Made by a program: the position numbers and the translations under genes. Below the pieces are notes generated by a model, which saw only the letters and a program-made list of their open reading frames with translations, ran no database searches and was not told the DNA's origin. This document shows, piece by piece, positions 1-10,707 of a stretch of DNA of 64,000 nt (positions within the stretch are counted from its first letter, which is position 1; the number at the start of each line of letters is the position of its first letter). The stretch comes from Chaenocephalus aceratus (taxonomy: Eukaryota; Chordata; Actinopteri; Perciformes; Channichthyidae), in the NCBI GenBank assembly GCA_023974075.1, contig CM043792.1, positions 9,343,456 through 9,407,455 of the forward strand, in the 5' to 3' direction.

Positions 1-252
1 GCAGACTGAAAACTCATCTCTTTCGACTCCACCTCGAGCGATAGAACTATTAACAAAGCACTTATATACTAATAAAGGACGGGCTTATCTAAAGCCAGTT
101 GAGTAGCACTTGAAACGATTGGCTCTTTGAAACCTGATGTTCTTATATGATTCTGTTTTCTTCAAGGTTGTGTCTTCCTGGTCGAATGTACTTATTGTAA
201 GTCGCTTTGGATAAAAGCGTCAGCTAAATGCAATGTAATGTAATGTAATGTA
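1..252 (+). mobile_element. LINE 3' end (L2-like)
   Basis: This is the 3' end of a non-LTR retrotransposon cut by the window edge. The first bases encode the last residues of a reverse transcriptase ORF (reading RLKTHLFRLHLER in the related copy), followed by the 3' UTR. It ends in the fish LINE tail GTCGCTTTGGATAAAAGCG and a short TAATG repeat at 232-252. The element at 17048-17652, on the opposite strand, matches it almost base for base, so the two belong to one family. Placement in the L2/CR1 group rests on recognition of the tail and C-terminus, not on an alignment. Confidence 0.8.
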
Positions 253-373
253 ACATTCACATTATTTCGTTACAGAAGCATATAAAACAAAGCATTGCAC
301 AATAATTAGACATTAAAAAGAGCAGAAAATAAACAAATTCTAAAATATAATAGAAAATAAACAGAAAAATAAA

Positions 374-381
374 TATATATA

Positions 382-422
<41 letters not shown>
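374..422. repeat. (TA)n/(CA)n microsatellite
   Basis: Run of TA dinucleotides passing into a short CA tract. The 253-373 stretch before it is AT-rich and shows nothing recognisable. Confidence 0.9.
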
Positions 423-606
423 AGTTGACCGTGAAAATAAACTATCTGACAAATTAAACACTATTGGAGGATCAATTTACAGCTATCACAATAGAAAGGT
501 AGTATATTATTTATAACAAGATTATAGAAGAATAATAACACATAAATAAAAACTTTAAATCATTTGTATTTATCATTCTGTATCAGAGGCTCGCGGCTAG
601 CATGGC

Positions 607-696
607 ATCAAAGCTGTATCATGGGCAGGCTACCTCCTTAGCTAGCTAGCTAGCTAGCTAGCTAAGGAGGTAGCCTGCCCATGATACAGCTTTGAT
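607..696. repeat. 90-bp perfect palindrome with TAGC core
   Basis: Two 31-bp arms beginning ATCAAAGCTGTATCATGG and its reverse complement flank a 28-bp core of TAGC units that is itself palindromic, so the whole 90 bp is a perfect inverted repeat with no unpaired loop. A further run of TAGC units follows at about 696-716. No ORF or transposon terminus is recognisable in it. Confidence 0.95.
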
Positions 697-721
697 AGCT
701 AGCTAGCTAGCTAGCTTAAAA

Positions 722-1190
722 TCAAATGTCTAACGGTACAGTACTGACTTTTTTCTTTTTTACACAAGCCGACTTACCTCTGTCTTTGACTTTCGATTCC
801 TCCTGTTCTTTTTTCCGTTTCCTTCCCGTTGCCCCTGAAGGCTTGGACCTTTTCATAATGCTAATTGTTTGCCTCTTGCTGTTGCATCGTTGCAATCTCC
901 GACACTTTCAGCTGGAGCTGCCGAGTCACTTTGGCTGTGAGCCGCGGCCCGTGGGTGCCAGATAAGCGACCATCCCCCCCCCCCCCTTTCATCACTTACA
1001 GTTACAGCGCCCATTTTACAGGGCAAATGCAAAATGTTGCCGCCGGCCCGGGGTGCAAAGGGTGTTTACTTTATTCAATTATTAATGTAAACGTATTACA
1101 TCAAGGGCGTATTACATCAAGGGCATACAATTAGGCAGAATTGCCAGATCTGGCGACCGCCTAGTTCGCCAGTGGGAAGGGCCGGCCCTG
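722..1190 (-). mobile_element. hAT transposon 5' end, truncated
   Basis: Read on the minus strand, the element starts at 1190 with CAGGGCCGGCCCTTCCC, a hAT-type terminus. A GC-rich leader and a first coding exon follow. The body and the other terminus are missing; the left side runs into the palindrome region at about 720. The eight bases outside the terminus (1191-1198, TTTGCATA) would be one target duplication, but the partner cannot be found because the far end is lost. Confidence 0.55.
778..856 (-). pseudogene. first exon of a hAT/ZMYM-type transposase
   Basis: The minus-strand ATG at 854-856 opens a lysine-rich peptide reading MKRSKPSGATGRKRKKEQEE, as in the N-termini of ZMYM1-like proteins and related fish hAT transposases. 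It runs into GGTAAGTC at 772-778, a good splice donor, so the exon is about 26 codons. No later exon follows because the element is truncated. Assignment rests on the basic N-terminal pattern, the donor and the hAT terminus upstream; no zinc finger or catalytic domain is present. Confidence 0.4.
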
Positions 1191-1529
1191 TTTGCATATA
1201 TGGGTGTGCAAGTACATTAATCCACTGTATGTGAATAGGGTTGGGGTTAGGGTTATGGTTATAGTATGTGAATGTACGATATTTACAACTGACCTATCAG
1301 AGAGAACGGCCATGTTGGTCCTGCTCAGTCCAAGAACAAAAATATTTGGAAACCCATACAGGTTATTCCAAAACCATTTGCATTATTCTGCCTCCACTCT
1401 TCTGGCTTCAATCTTTCTATTGACTTTGGAACAAGGCTGCAGGGATTGGCTCTCATTCAGTAGCAAGAAGGAATGGTGCCGTAGAAAATGGGTTGTGCCT
1501 AATGCCAGAGGCTCTGCAAGTTGTTGCAT

Positions 1530-1700
1530 TTAAAGAGTCCATATTATGCTTTTTTGGGTTTTCCCTTTCCTGCAGTGTGTGATATAGGTTTTTGGTCTGC
1601 AAAAGGCTAAAATCCCTAAGTTCCCTACAGAGAGAGTTTCTCCCCCCCCCCCCCCCGCCTGAAAAGCCTTGATTGCCACATGATGTTAAACCTTTCTACC
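1530..1700 (+). repeat. MITE family A, copy 1
   Basis: Starts AAAGAGTCCATATTATGC and contains GTGTGTGATATAGGTTTTTG, a C-rich run and a CCTGAAAAGCC motif. The same order of motifs occurs at 18034-18356 (plus) and 27640-27845 (minus), and the 3' half alone at 23965-24180. No coding capacity, so it is a non-autonomous element. The right end is unclear. Confidence 0.6.
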
Positions 1701-2524
1701 TCAGTTTTATTATAATACATAAGAATTGTGTTAAAGCGATTCAATATGTCAACTATTATGACATTTACTTTACAGTTCGTTCCTGGCATTGAGGAGTACA
1801 TATTTTGCCGGTATGAGTATAGTATAAATATGGCTCAAGTGAAGTTCAACACTGATGTTCGGAGATAAGGTCTAGCTGCTGTTCTAGTTTTTGCAAAGTT
1901 GTTGGATGGGGTTGTGAGGACATCTGCACAGTGGTCCAATTATTTACACCAAACTTGGGGCATTTCAAAATAAAGTGTAAGAACAGGAAGCTATACTGTT
2001 GTCGAAAATTGTACTATATGAAATATATATGAAAGAGTAACAAAAAAGCCTGCTTTTTTCAATGTTCAGATTTCTGTTTTTGAAATGCATGCCTTGAGTG
2101 AACACAATTATGTTTGGACTACATTGTTTGCTTTTTATTCATTACAATTAATCAAATGTGGTTTTCCGTCGATGGAACAGGAAAAACCACTGCACCTGAC
2201 CTGGATTTTGGTTACAGTGCTAATGAAAAATATAGTTCAAATATTTTCCAAAATGTTCAATTTGGCAGCAATTTCATTAAGTAATTTGCAAATAAAGCTT
2301 AGTCTTTTGCCCACATATGCTATTCAGAGCCTTCTTTTGGAAATCCAAATGGTCTTTTTATTGTACAAAGGGAAGGCATATAATAAAATACATAAATTAC
2401 ATATTGTATTGGTGCAAAAAAGAGGTGGAGCAATCATCCTATCGCTTGTTTAGCAGCTTGATTCTGCTGGGTGTCCTGCACCCAATTAACCTTTTACTAG
2501 TTTTCATGAAGCGCACAACATGTA
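1701..2524. other. no recognisable feature
   Basis: AT-rich DNA with only short ORFs in several frames that lack recognisable domains or codon bias. The 1191-1530 stretch before the MITE is similar, apart from a short GGTTAGGGTTATGG run near 1245 that looks telomere-like by chance. Confidence 0.5.
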
Positions 2525-2838
2525 CATTGTTTCCCACAGATCTGAAATATACTTGTGGTGGTAGCCGAGAACGGGAAGGGGGGTTGCTAGTGGAGCACGC
2601 TCATGAACTGTTCGCCGGAGCCTCGCAGCGGAGTTACTGCAGAGCGCATAAAGCAGATCCTTCACGCAAATAGTAGAGCGAACAGGTACAGGAGGGGTAG
2701 TTAATCGATCGCAGATAGCGTCGTGCTCGCGGACGGATAACAAAAGATTTAACCGAAATGGGTCGCGAAATATACTTTGGCGGACGTTAATATACCTGGG
2801 CGGCCCGCCAAAGTAAAGTCTATCTGTGGGAAACCCTG
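2525..2838. mobile_element. hAT-N element, CAGTGTTTCCCA type, copy 1
   Basis: The left terminus CATTGTTTCCCACAG is one base from the hAT-type CAGTGTTTCCCACAG. The right end reads CTGTGGGAAACCCTG, giving inverted termini of about 15 bp. The interior matches 6861-7072 (GATCTGAAATATACTTGTGG, and AGTTAATCGATCGCAGAT). ATGTA occurs directly outside both ends, which may be what is left of an 8-bp duplication. There is no transposase ORF. Confidence 0.7.
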
Positions 2839-3519
2839 ATGTATAATGCATGACATAGAGTTTAATTGGCAATGCAGCTCACTAAAGGTATTCAAGGAAC
2901 CTCTGACATGCTGAAAACGGTACAATGACCACTGGAGAATTTCTTCTTCTCCGACTGGGGCCATGCTGGAAAGCATCAGTTTTGACCTTGGCCGACCTTG
3001 GTCATAATCCAACACGTGTACTCCACCTGCCCTACTCTCATAGCACAGAGCCTCGCTGTTGATGTCTACAGGATGTGTAAAGTTTAGATTTCTGAAAGGT
3101 CATGCTGCTATTCAGGACAAGAAACAGCAGTGAGGCGGACTTGACTTTAACAGACCAGTGTAGGCTGTCAGCAGGTGCCTCACGTCTGTCCCTTTTTCTC
3201 TCAAACTCACCACAAACATGCTGCCTGAAGCAATATCAGCTCCACTTTCCTGATGGGGGGGGGGGTCAGGGCATGAGCCCCCCCTGGATTTCAGGGAAGA
3301 GAAATGCACCTGCTGATTTGCAGGACAAATGATTGGCCAAAAAATAAATAAAACACCCTCTTCGGTGCTTTCCAATGCCCTAATCTTTAACATCTTATCC
3401 TGCTTTTACTTCTCACCAGAGACCTTCAAAAAGCACATCATCATTCTGTGAGCACCCATTTATACACTTCCAGGTCACATTTACATATTGCCAAGCTGCA
3501 AACAATCACCTTCCCAAAG
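2839..3519. other. no recognisable feature
   Basis: Mixed-composition DNA with overlapping short ORFs on both strands and a G9 run near 3256. Nothing supports a gene. Confidence 0.45.
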
Positions 3520-3691
3520 ACATTACATGTTAGATGCTTTTATCCAAAGAGACAATACTGTGGGCAATCCCCACAGGAGCAATTTGGGGTGAAGTGTCTC
3601 AGGGACACAATGACATGCTGACTGCAGTGGGGTTTGAACCTGTGACCCCCTGATCCCAACACCAACTTACAACCCACTGCACCTGCCTACC
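3520..3691 (-). mobile_element. tRNA-derived SINE (V-SINE-like)
   Basis: Read on the minus strand it contains a B-box-like GGTTCAAACCC, then GTCAGCATGTCATTGTGTCC, the conserved ACACTTCACCCCAAATTGC segment, and the LINE-like tail TTTGGATAAAAGCATCTAAC. The same order, in better condition, appears at 24683-24878. The tail resembles that of the LINE at 1-252, consistent with mobilisation by such a LINE. Confidence 0.8.
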
Positions 3692-4146
3692 TACTAGACA
3701 ATTGCAAACTTATGGAGAGCACAAAAAGCCATTCATCTTAATTTCTGTGTCCCCTGTGGAATGAGACCCTCGAAAAATGAATCCTTTCTCCCAGGCAGGA
3801 GGACATCAGTGGTATTTTTATGAGGCTGTCAGAGCCGCACTGAGAGATTTGTCGGCAAGGCCATATTTGTTTCTCTGTGGCCGATGGTGCAGGCCGGGCA
3901 GCATGACCTCAATCGATTGCTGTACCATAATAAATGTTAATGGATCCCCTGCTTGGGTTCAACAGCTTATACAGCGCACACTAGGTGATCGATGGGACAT
4001 ACAGATGGGACTGTAAAGAAAGGAATAATTACGTATCCTCTGAAGTTGGGTGGGTTTCAGGAATGTGTTATGTTTTGAAGATAACAGCTTCTACCTGAAG
4101 ACCAGCCTCGTGTTAGCCGCGGATCGACCTGTAACTGCGCAACATA
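3692..4146. other. gene-free; possible conserved noncoding stretch
   Basis: No ORF here is convincing. The 3790-3970 part has balanced composition and no repeat signature, unlike its surroundings, so it could be ancient single-copy sequence. This is inference only. Confidence 0.25.
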
Positions 4147-4938
4147 GGTTGGGAGGGTTACTTTAAAAATGTATTCCGTTGCAATTACTAGTTAGCTTTA
4201 AAGAAAATCTTATTAGTAACGTTATCTGAGTATCAAATATAACAGCAATGTAACCTGAACATTTTTTGTTACTTTTGGATTACCTCAATATCAAATGCAA
4301 TGCAAATAAATACAAGAGAAACAAAGTAACAAAAACATTTGTATAACTTAAGTGTATCATGTAAGACAACAGAACAATGTGACCTTAGATAAAGAAACCA
4401 AGATATTGAGGATCAAAAACTATTGTATTAAAAGGAAAACCTGCCTTTCATTTAGCATATGCAGGCAGTACTTTATACACCAACAATGAAACACATGAGC
4501 ACATACTACAGTTTAAAAAAGCAGAAATAAAATCTAAGGTAACAGAAAATGCTAGTTTAATACATACAGTTAAGCTCACACACACTATTTTATGAACTTA
4601 TAGTTTCACCTGCTGAGTTAAAATAAAAAAAATAAACCAAAGAAATTGAAAACCATAAAGCTGATTCAGGCAGTGGGCGTATACAGATTCAAACTTTAAG
4701 TATTAGCCTACAGAACAGTACAGTTTACAGAGAAGAAATACAATCTGATCCTTTTACAACAAACACTATATGCTGTTTTTTGTTTATAGTAATATTGTAA
4801 TCCTGCGAGTAATCCCTTATGTTTAGAAATGTTACCGTATTACGTATTTGTGTATGTAACTATGGGGGAATACATTTACCTTTTTTTGTATCCTGATTCC
4901 GTAATCCCATTACATGTAATCAGTTTCTCGCCAAGCCT
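4147..4938 (-). repeat. DNA-element family B (CAGGCTTGG terminus)
   Basis: The right end, read on the minus strand, starts CAGGCTTGGCGAGAAACTG and continues TTACATGTAATGGGATTACG. The left end shows a related GGTTGGGAGGGTTACTTT. The interior CATACTACAGTTTAAAAAAG recurs inverted at 37040-37080, so this copy and 36764-37080 are one family. The terminus suggests a hAT-type non-autonomous element. AT-rich, no coding. Confidence 0.6.
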
Positions 4939-5528
4939 GACTGCAGCGTCATGGCCATCCTTACGTTACTTGTACGATGATGCATATAAATAGCCTATTC
5001 TGTCGAAAAATGAAACTTCTGCACTTTTAAGCCATAAGGGGAAAAAAATGTCATGGCATGTGAAAGTTTGTTTGAGGTTTACTTTTTTAATACAACTTTG
5101 GCCCGTAATTTCAATTCCCCATTTCAGCGACCAGAGAGAGGGGGGGATATATCCAGTCTCTGATTGTGTTACGTTATTATGAGAGTGATCTCATACTTTA
5201 AATTGTATATATTTATATACATATATTTGTGTGTGTGTGTCCGCATCTGTAGCCTGTTATTGTCTCATTATACCGCACTCTCAATGAATTCAAAGTAAAT
5301 ATGTGGGGGAACAATGTTCATCTGATGTAACAGAGATTATAAAATATGACAAAACACTCGACAGCTGATGCAGCTGTTGCCACGTAATAATGAACGGACG
5401 TCGCTTTAATATGACCGCTCAGAGGAGAGGAGTTCTCATTTCTTTAAACGTCTGCTGCTTCCCCTCCTCTCTCCTCGGTTCCCCTCCTCGGTCCTCCGCT
5501 CGCATCTCCTGTGGGCGGGACTAAGTCT
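4939..5528. other. no recognisable feature
   Basis: AT-rich sequence with short GT runs; no supported gene. Confidence 0.45.
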
Positions 5529-5568
5529 CGAGGAGGGGAGTCGAGGAGGGGAGTCGAGGAGGGGAAAT
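5529..5568. repeat. 13-bp tandem repeat
   Basis: Three consecutive copies of GAGGAGGGGAGTC, the last ending GAGGAGGGGAAA. The G-rich strand could form structured DNA. Confidence 0.85.
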
Positions 5569-5774
5569 TTAAGAATTGAGAAGCCTCTAAAGATCTGCTT
5601 GGGACGGAGAGGACGCAGCGTTCAAATGTATAGTGATACTCTAAAAGGCTCAATGTGGACAATCCTCGTTATCAATTAGCATATTCGCCTTTGCGCGGTA
5701 AAACAAGCAATCTGTCCAAACATCTTGCTAAAAGGCAGAGAAATGCATTGTTTTCGACTTCCATTTACGTGTAA

Positions 5775-6125
5775 GGTATGAAAAGTACTCAAATATTGTA
5801 CTTAAGTAAAAGTATAACTGTGTAGAATACTCTTTTAAAATTAAAAGTCCTGCATTGCAAATTTTACTCAAGTAAAAGTACAAAAGTATACGCATCAAAA
5901 TATGCTTAAAGTACCAAAAGTAAAAGTACTCATTCTGCAGATTGGTCCGTTTCAGAATAATATATATGATATGTTTTATAATTATTGATCATTAAAGTGT
6001 TATCAAAGCTGGTAAAGGTGCAGCTAGTTTTAATGACTTTGCAGGGTAGCTTGTGAATTGCAGGTGGAACTAAAGTCTGATTTAAGAGTTGGTTATATTT
6101 CACATCATTAATCCAAATCTGCAAA
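5775..6125 (+). repeat. interspersed repeat with AAGTAAAAGTAC motifs
   Basis: Contains TACTTAAGTAAAAGTA, AAAAGTCCTGCATTGCAAAT, ACTCAAGTAAAAGTACAAAA and GTAAAAGTACTCATTCTGC, a very common percomorph fish repeat of the hAT-derived type. No termini or duplication can be fixed, so this is a fragment. The 253-bp ORF inside is a shadow. Confidence 0.55.
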
Positions 6126-6143
6126 ATAATTAATGGTATTCAG

Positions 6144-6855
6144 TAGGGATGCTCTGATCGCCAATTTTGGGGCCGATCGCCGGAATCAGTATCGGCCAAT
6201 ACCGATCGCCGATCCGATCGAGTGGGCGGGGCCTATAGGGGTCTTCCATTTAAAGTGATGTTTAAAACTCAGTTAATGGAGCTCATTCACTGGCGCTTCC
6301 ACAAACAACAATCAACATCATTATTACATTTAAATGAAGTACATTATTCAAGTTTACATTAACTTTGGATGATAACACGGGAGAAATGAGCGGACGCGCT
6401 CTCTTTTCCTCTCTCTCCCTCCTGACAGCCTGTCAGTATCTCATGCAGCTCACTGATCCAGTAATGAGTGACCCGACTGTGAATAATAAATATATTAATA
6501 ACTAGTTTAGCTTGTTCCAGGGGTAGATCAAATAGCCAAGAGTGTTAGGTCTAACTCTTAGTGTGTGTTCTGCTCCGCTCACCGGTCCGTCACAGCGGGT
6601 GGAGCTGCAGGATTTCTGCTCAGACACATTGCATACCGCTATTTTATTGTCATTTTCGGACACCTTAAAATACTGCCAGACTGGTGAAGCCATTTTGACG
6701 AGCTTGTTTTGCCGCGCACAGAAAAAAGTGTTATGTATTTTACGTCAACATTTTACGTCATGCGATCGGCATTTTTAGAGAGCACCGATTGGTCAGCAAA
6801 GAGTGAGTATCGGCCGATATCGATCATCGGCGGCCGATCGATCGGAGCTTCCCTA
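6144..6855 (-). mobile_element. hAT element, TAGGGATGC type, with perfect 8-bp TSD
   Basis: Termini are TAGGGATGCTCTGATCG on the left and CGATCGGAGCTTCCCTA on the right. GTATTCAG stands directly on both sides (6136-6143 and 6856-6863), a perfect 8-bp duplication as made by hAT transposases. The interior is deleted apart from one remnant exon. The right-hand duplication shares CAG with the start of the next element at 6861, so this copy landed on the exact tip of an older hAT. Confidence 0.85.
6502..6693 (-). pseudogene. BED-finger exon remnant of hAT transposase
   Basis: The minus-strand peptide starts MASPVWQYFKVSENDNKIAV, the opening of ZBED-like transposases, in which an aromatic-rich segment leads into a CxxC pair. 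Here the first cysteine is followed by NVS where the second cysteine is expected, and the histidine half is missing, so the finger is non-functional. It lies inside the 6144-6855 element. Confidence 0.55.
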
Positions 6856-6860
6856 GTATT

Positions 6861-7072
6861 CAGTGTTTCCCACAGATCTGAAATATACTTGTGGTGGTAG
6901 CTGGGCACGAGGGGGGAGTTTTAACAACATTAACATGAACCTTTCTGTTGGTCGCTTGTTAGCAGACCCTTCACGCGATAGCAGAGCGAAAAGGTACAGG
7001 AGGCATAGAGCGAGGGATCATTGTCCACTAGTTAATCGATCGCAGATGGCGTCGTGCTCGCGGACGGATACA
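6861..7072. mobile_element. hAT-N element, CAGTGTTTCCCA type, copy 2, truncated
   Basis: Begins CAGTGTTTCCCACAGATCTG and matches the 2525-2838 copy through the stretch AGTTAATCGATCGCAGAT and CGTGCTCGCGGACGGATA, then breaks off at an A-run. The right terminus is missing. The element at 6144-6855 is inserted at its left tip, so this copy is older. Confidence 0.7.
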
Positions 7073-7184
7073 AAAAAAACAAGAGTAAATCTACATGCTG
7101 TTACTTACTGCATGTTATGTGTTCTAGCAGCCCAGAATCCACAATATACATAAAAAAAGCAATGGTAATTATGTTTCCAATTTG

Positions 7185-7312
7185 TTTAGTTTTTCCCTTA
7201 TAAAACATAACAAAAAGAACCGATAAAAATACTGTTCAAGTACCGGATTGTTAAACAGTATATGTAAGAGTAGCAGTAGGCTACTGTTCAAATCTTAACG
7301 ACACCCATCCCT
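7185..7312 (-). repeat. hAT terminal fragment
   Basis: On the minus strand, 7312 starts TAGGGATGGGTGTCGTTAAG, a hAT-type terminus, followed by TTTGAACAGTAGCC and AAACAGTATTTTTATCGG. No partner end is visible. Confidence 0.4.
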
Positions 7313-8490
7313 ACTGTTGCTGTAGGCTGGCATTCATGGTAAACTACAAGGCTCTGCAGAGCAGGTGGGCTGAGTGAGGAGGAAGTAACACATGTCAGGG
7401 GCGGCAGCAGAATAAGAGGCGGGCATATGCTCTCTCTTTGTGGCCTGGCCTTGCCGCTTCACCGGACAACATGGCAGAGATACACATCTGACCCAAAATA
7501 ATATCCTCACAGATGGAAAAACCCAACGTCGCCGTGGCTCAAACTCCTGGCATTTACAATCACGCACTCGTCTTTTCCATCTGGGTTTGCTTGAGGCTAT
7601 TTTAAGAAGTGTTCTTGTGACTGAGGCGCAGAAAAGCAGCGAGGTAGAAGAAAAAACTTGGCTGTTAGAGATCCCAGGAGGAAGGCCGAATTTATCCCAG
7701 ACGTCTCTGAGTATTGACAAGTTGCATCTCGGCTTACACCCTGAAAAGGGTGTACACAGAGAGGCTCTCGGTGCTCTCCGTCTATACTGCTGCCGATCGG
7801 CAAAATAAATCCCACTCAACCATTGTTAATTCTCAAGAATGATGTTTATTAATGACTTGTGTTTCAAATGTCTCGATTTATTTGCCCTCTTCGTAAGAAC
7901 GAACAACATGTGCTTGACCTACATTCTGCGGCAGTGGAGTTTATAGCAGATATTGAGTAAGTATTGATTTTGCTATTTTTACGTCACAACAAGTCTGTAA
8001 GACTGTTTTATTTCAAGGTTTTTCAGGTTTCTAGGTTACAAAGGAACATTGTCTTATTGGTATTTGAGTGTGAAGCAAGCAACACTGAAGTAAAGTCATT
8101 GGTACAGTATGCTGATAAACAATGGTTAAAAACAGTTTATGTAATATAGACGTTTTTTACCTCAAACTTACCAAAAGTTACTATCCACAAATAGATAAAC
8201 AAAGGTATTGGCCATAATTTAAAGAACCTCTTCTGATGCTTTCCGGAAAAAGTTATCTCATGTAATTATTGGATAAATTACTGTCCCAGTGTGTTTTTTT
8301 CAGAACCTGGCAGTGATGAATGTTTGTTGTGTGACTTAGAAACAGGACTAAGATGGTGTCTGACAACATTTTTCTATACTTTTTAGGACTATTCCAATCT
8401 TTACCAAACCTCTTCATACCAAATAGTTTAAGTAGCCTCAAATTAACGAAAATTAACCATAGAGTTGGCAAATAGAAAAACACTCAATGA
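7313..8490. other. no supported gene
   Basis: Long overlapping ORFs occur in both orientations at 7334-7819, but they mirror each other and have no recognisable domain. The rest is AT-rich. Confidence 0.4.
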
Positions 8491-8560
8491 TTCAATTCAA
8501 GATTCAAGGTTTTATTGTCATGTGCACATAGCTACAGTGTAGATATGGCAATGAAAAACT
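8491..8560 (+). repeat. interspersed repeat fragment
   Basis: AAGATTCAAGGTTTTATTGTCATG followed by TGCACATAGC is a common fish repeat of unknown class. A related segment (ATTCAACTTTATTGTTATTGC) starts at about 12673. Confidence 0.45.
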
Positions 8561-8561
8561 T

Positions 8562-8625
8562 AAAGGGGACTTATCATGCAAAATGCACTTTTGTACGTCT
8601 TTCATACATGAATATGTGTCCCCGT
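8562..8625 (+). repeat. MITE C, left part (host of a hAT insertion)
   Basis: Begins AAAGGGGACTTATCATGC and runs to TATGTGTCCCCGT. The sequence appears to resume at 10708 as GTCCCTGGTGTGTCAGGG, so one MITE was split by the hAT at 8626-10707. Confidence 0.55.
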
Positions 8626-8840
8626 TAGGATTCGAATATTCGTTACAGTCTCCTTAATCGAAAATTATTTTTAAAATTCGATTTTATTTATATATTTTTT
8701 TATTATTATTTATGTTTTAGGCCTAGGCTTAATTTCAACCAAAATATAGACTAATGCTAATAATAGTAATAGTATTAATAATTGTAAATGGCCATTGGTC
8801 ACACCACCAGTTTGTTTTACTGTAAACTTGGAGGAAGCCA

Positions 8841-8900
8841 GCAGCGCAGGCTGCGCAGAGTGCAGACTGCTGCACTCTGCGCAGCCCTTCACTGCGCTGC
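8841..8900. repeat. hairpin inside hAT
   Basis: Perfect 17-bp arms starting GGCTGCGCAGAGTGCAG (8849-8865 and 8870-8886) around a 4-base loop. GCAGCGCA at 8841-8848 pairs with TGCGCTGC at 8893-8900 to extend the stem. Confidence 0.9.
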
Positions 8901-9204
8901 TACACACCGACCCCGCCCCCCCCCCCCCCCTCTCCGTCACACGTGTGATCAGAGGCGCGGGAAGGTATTTTAAATGGGGGTGCTGAGATGCTGGACTCCA
9001 GTGAACACTATTACGGGCACTATAGAGCACGCACAAAAGCACTCGCAAACACACAGTACACCCGCGACTGTTACAATGAAGGCTCGATAATCAGCTCACG
9101 GCATATAGGCAGGGGTAAAGTGCTATTTGTTACGAGTGGGGAGCGGACCTCACCTCCTATAGGGGGGTCCGGGAGGATGCTCCCCCGGGAAGATTTTTTT
9201 TAAA

Positions 9205-9330
9205 TATTGAAGTTAAAAGCATCAATCTTGTGCACTTTGAGAGCAACATTAAGAGATCTATGGATACATCTCTCAACACCCAGATGAAACACAACTGTAA
9301 GCAGATGTTCTTTTTCTTTATGGATATTTT
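9205..9330 (+). repeat. exon-like repeat module, copy 1
   Basis: In one frame this reads SINLVHFESNIKRSMDTSLN followed by TQMKHNC. The inverted copy at 11680-11790 reads CINLVHFERKMKRCVDTALN and THMKQNC. The two agree better as protein than as DNA, which suggests a degraded coding exon of a repeat. The protein family is not recognised. Confidence 0.5.
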
Positions 9331-9734
9331 ACAAATCACTCCCCTTTCAAACTGTATTCTTGTTTTACTGCCATATAGTATTTCATAACTGTTTTTCCTT
9401 TATTCTCTTATTTGTTTTATAACGATAATGATCATATGAAGGTGTGCCGCGGAAATAATCTTTTGAATAGTTTGTGACCAAACTGTTTGAGACCCACTGA
9501 GATAACTTAGACTAAAGTTAACTATCTAAACACTCAGAGAGTCCTTTAGCTCACCTGAGCCTCTCAGTCTGAGAGGAGAGCTCTCCTCCAGCTTGTTGTG
9601 GAACCAACAGCTCTGTATGTCCGTTAGTGCAGCTAGCTAACCAGCTAGCTAACCAGATGCTAACACGGTCCCTGCTGCTGGCCACCGGTCCCTCTCTCTC
9701 TCTCCCTCTCTCACACACACTAAATGTGCTATTT

Positions 9735-9735
<1 letters not shown>

Positions 9736-9803
<68 letters not shown>
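9736..9803. repeat. (CA)34 microsatellite
   Basis: Uninterrupted CA dinucleotides. Confidence 0.97.
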
Positions 9804-9804
<1 letters not shown>

Positions 9805-10207
9805 CCGAGCTTGAATGACACAAGCACACTTTTATTTCCATGCAACTCTCTGATTGGTCTGGTGTCTTGCCTCTGTTGCATTGACTGAACACGGGAAATT
9901 ACAGTTCTGTCGTCCTCTCTAGTGTCTTGATGAGGTTCACGTAAAGCACGTTTAATGTATTTTATTATGGAGGTAGAATTGTCCGGGGCTACAGAAACAA
10001 CATTCGGGGCAGGCCAAAATATTATTTTACCAACAATGTGGAATTTATTGGCTACATATTACACAGATTATGCACAGCGGGAGCAGCAATAACTGTCAAA
10101 TAATAATTCAGACAGGGGAGCTCCGCACCCCCTGCCTGCCGCTAGGGGGTGCTGAGGGCGCTGCAGCACCCCCTTCCCGCGCCCATGCGTGCGATTGATT
10201 TATTGGA

Positions 10208-10468
10208 GTGAGAACACAACTAAAGATGAACAAAGGAAAGAAGGGTTCCTCGTGGAACTACTTCAAACTGACAAGTGCAAATGAAGTCAAATGCAAGCTC
10301 TGCGAAAAGACTTTGGTGTACCACAGCTCAACATCAACAATGCGTTCGCATTTCAGTGCGAAGCATGCCAAAGAAGTGCCTGCAGAGAAAGACGCAGCGC
10401 AGCCAGCCATTACTAACTTCACTTCAAGGCCACGTCGTTGTTTGCTTTGTACTGTTCTACCTGAATAG
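10208..10468 (+). pseudogene. BED-type zinc finger, N-terminus of hAT transposase
   Basis: An 86-residue ORF. From residue 7, MNKGKKGSSWNYFKLTSANE leads into a BED finger with CKLC at about residues 30-33 and HFSAKH at about 48-53, so all four zinc ligands (C2 and Hx4H) are present. It binds DNA in ZBED-like transposases. The following residues (AAQPAITNFT) are the usual linker, but the RNase H-like catalytic core and the dimerisation region are absent because the element ends 240 bp later. It is an intact finger in a dead element; whether it is ever expressed is unknown. Confidence 0.75.
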
Positions 10469-10707
10469 CCCTTTTATTTGTACCATGTACATGTTCCAGT
10501 AAAAGAACACAACGGAATTCCATTTGACTGTGCGCAGTTCTCCAGTGAAGGGGGGGGAGTCTCCCTCCGCAGCCGGTTGGCGTAGTTTTGGCACAATTCC
10601 GTTGTACAGACCGACGTTAACAGCAGCCCTTTTTATAATAATCGATTATTATTCGCCAGGGCTGTCCTATTTTCGATATTGATCATGGCCAGTTTCTGGC
10701 ATCCCTA

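Larger units (their letters stand above)
8626..10707 (+). mobile_element. hAT element carrying a BED finger exon
   Basis: The left terminus is TAGGATTCGAATATTCG and the right end is GGCATCCCTA. Flanks GTCCCCGT and GTCCCTGG match at six of eight bases, consistent with an aged duplication, and both flanks belong to one MITE. It carries a strong hairpin at 8841-8900, a (CA)n run, a segment shared with 11680-11790, and a plus-strand BED exon near the right end. The transposase core is missing. Confidence 0.55.

Noticed and set aside
607..716. CRISPR-like array of TAGC units
   Set aside because: There are no spacers; it is a microsatellite in a palindrome, and the genome is eukaryotic.
1240..1262. 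Interstitial telomere-like repeat
   Set aside because: Only two partial TTAGGG units; too short to mean anything.
7334..7819. 161-residue minus and 122-residue plus ORFs
   Set aside because: They overlap on opposite strands, have no recognisable motif and lie between repeat fragments.
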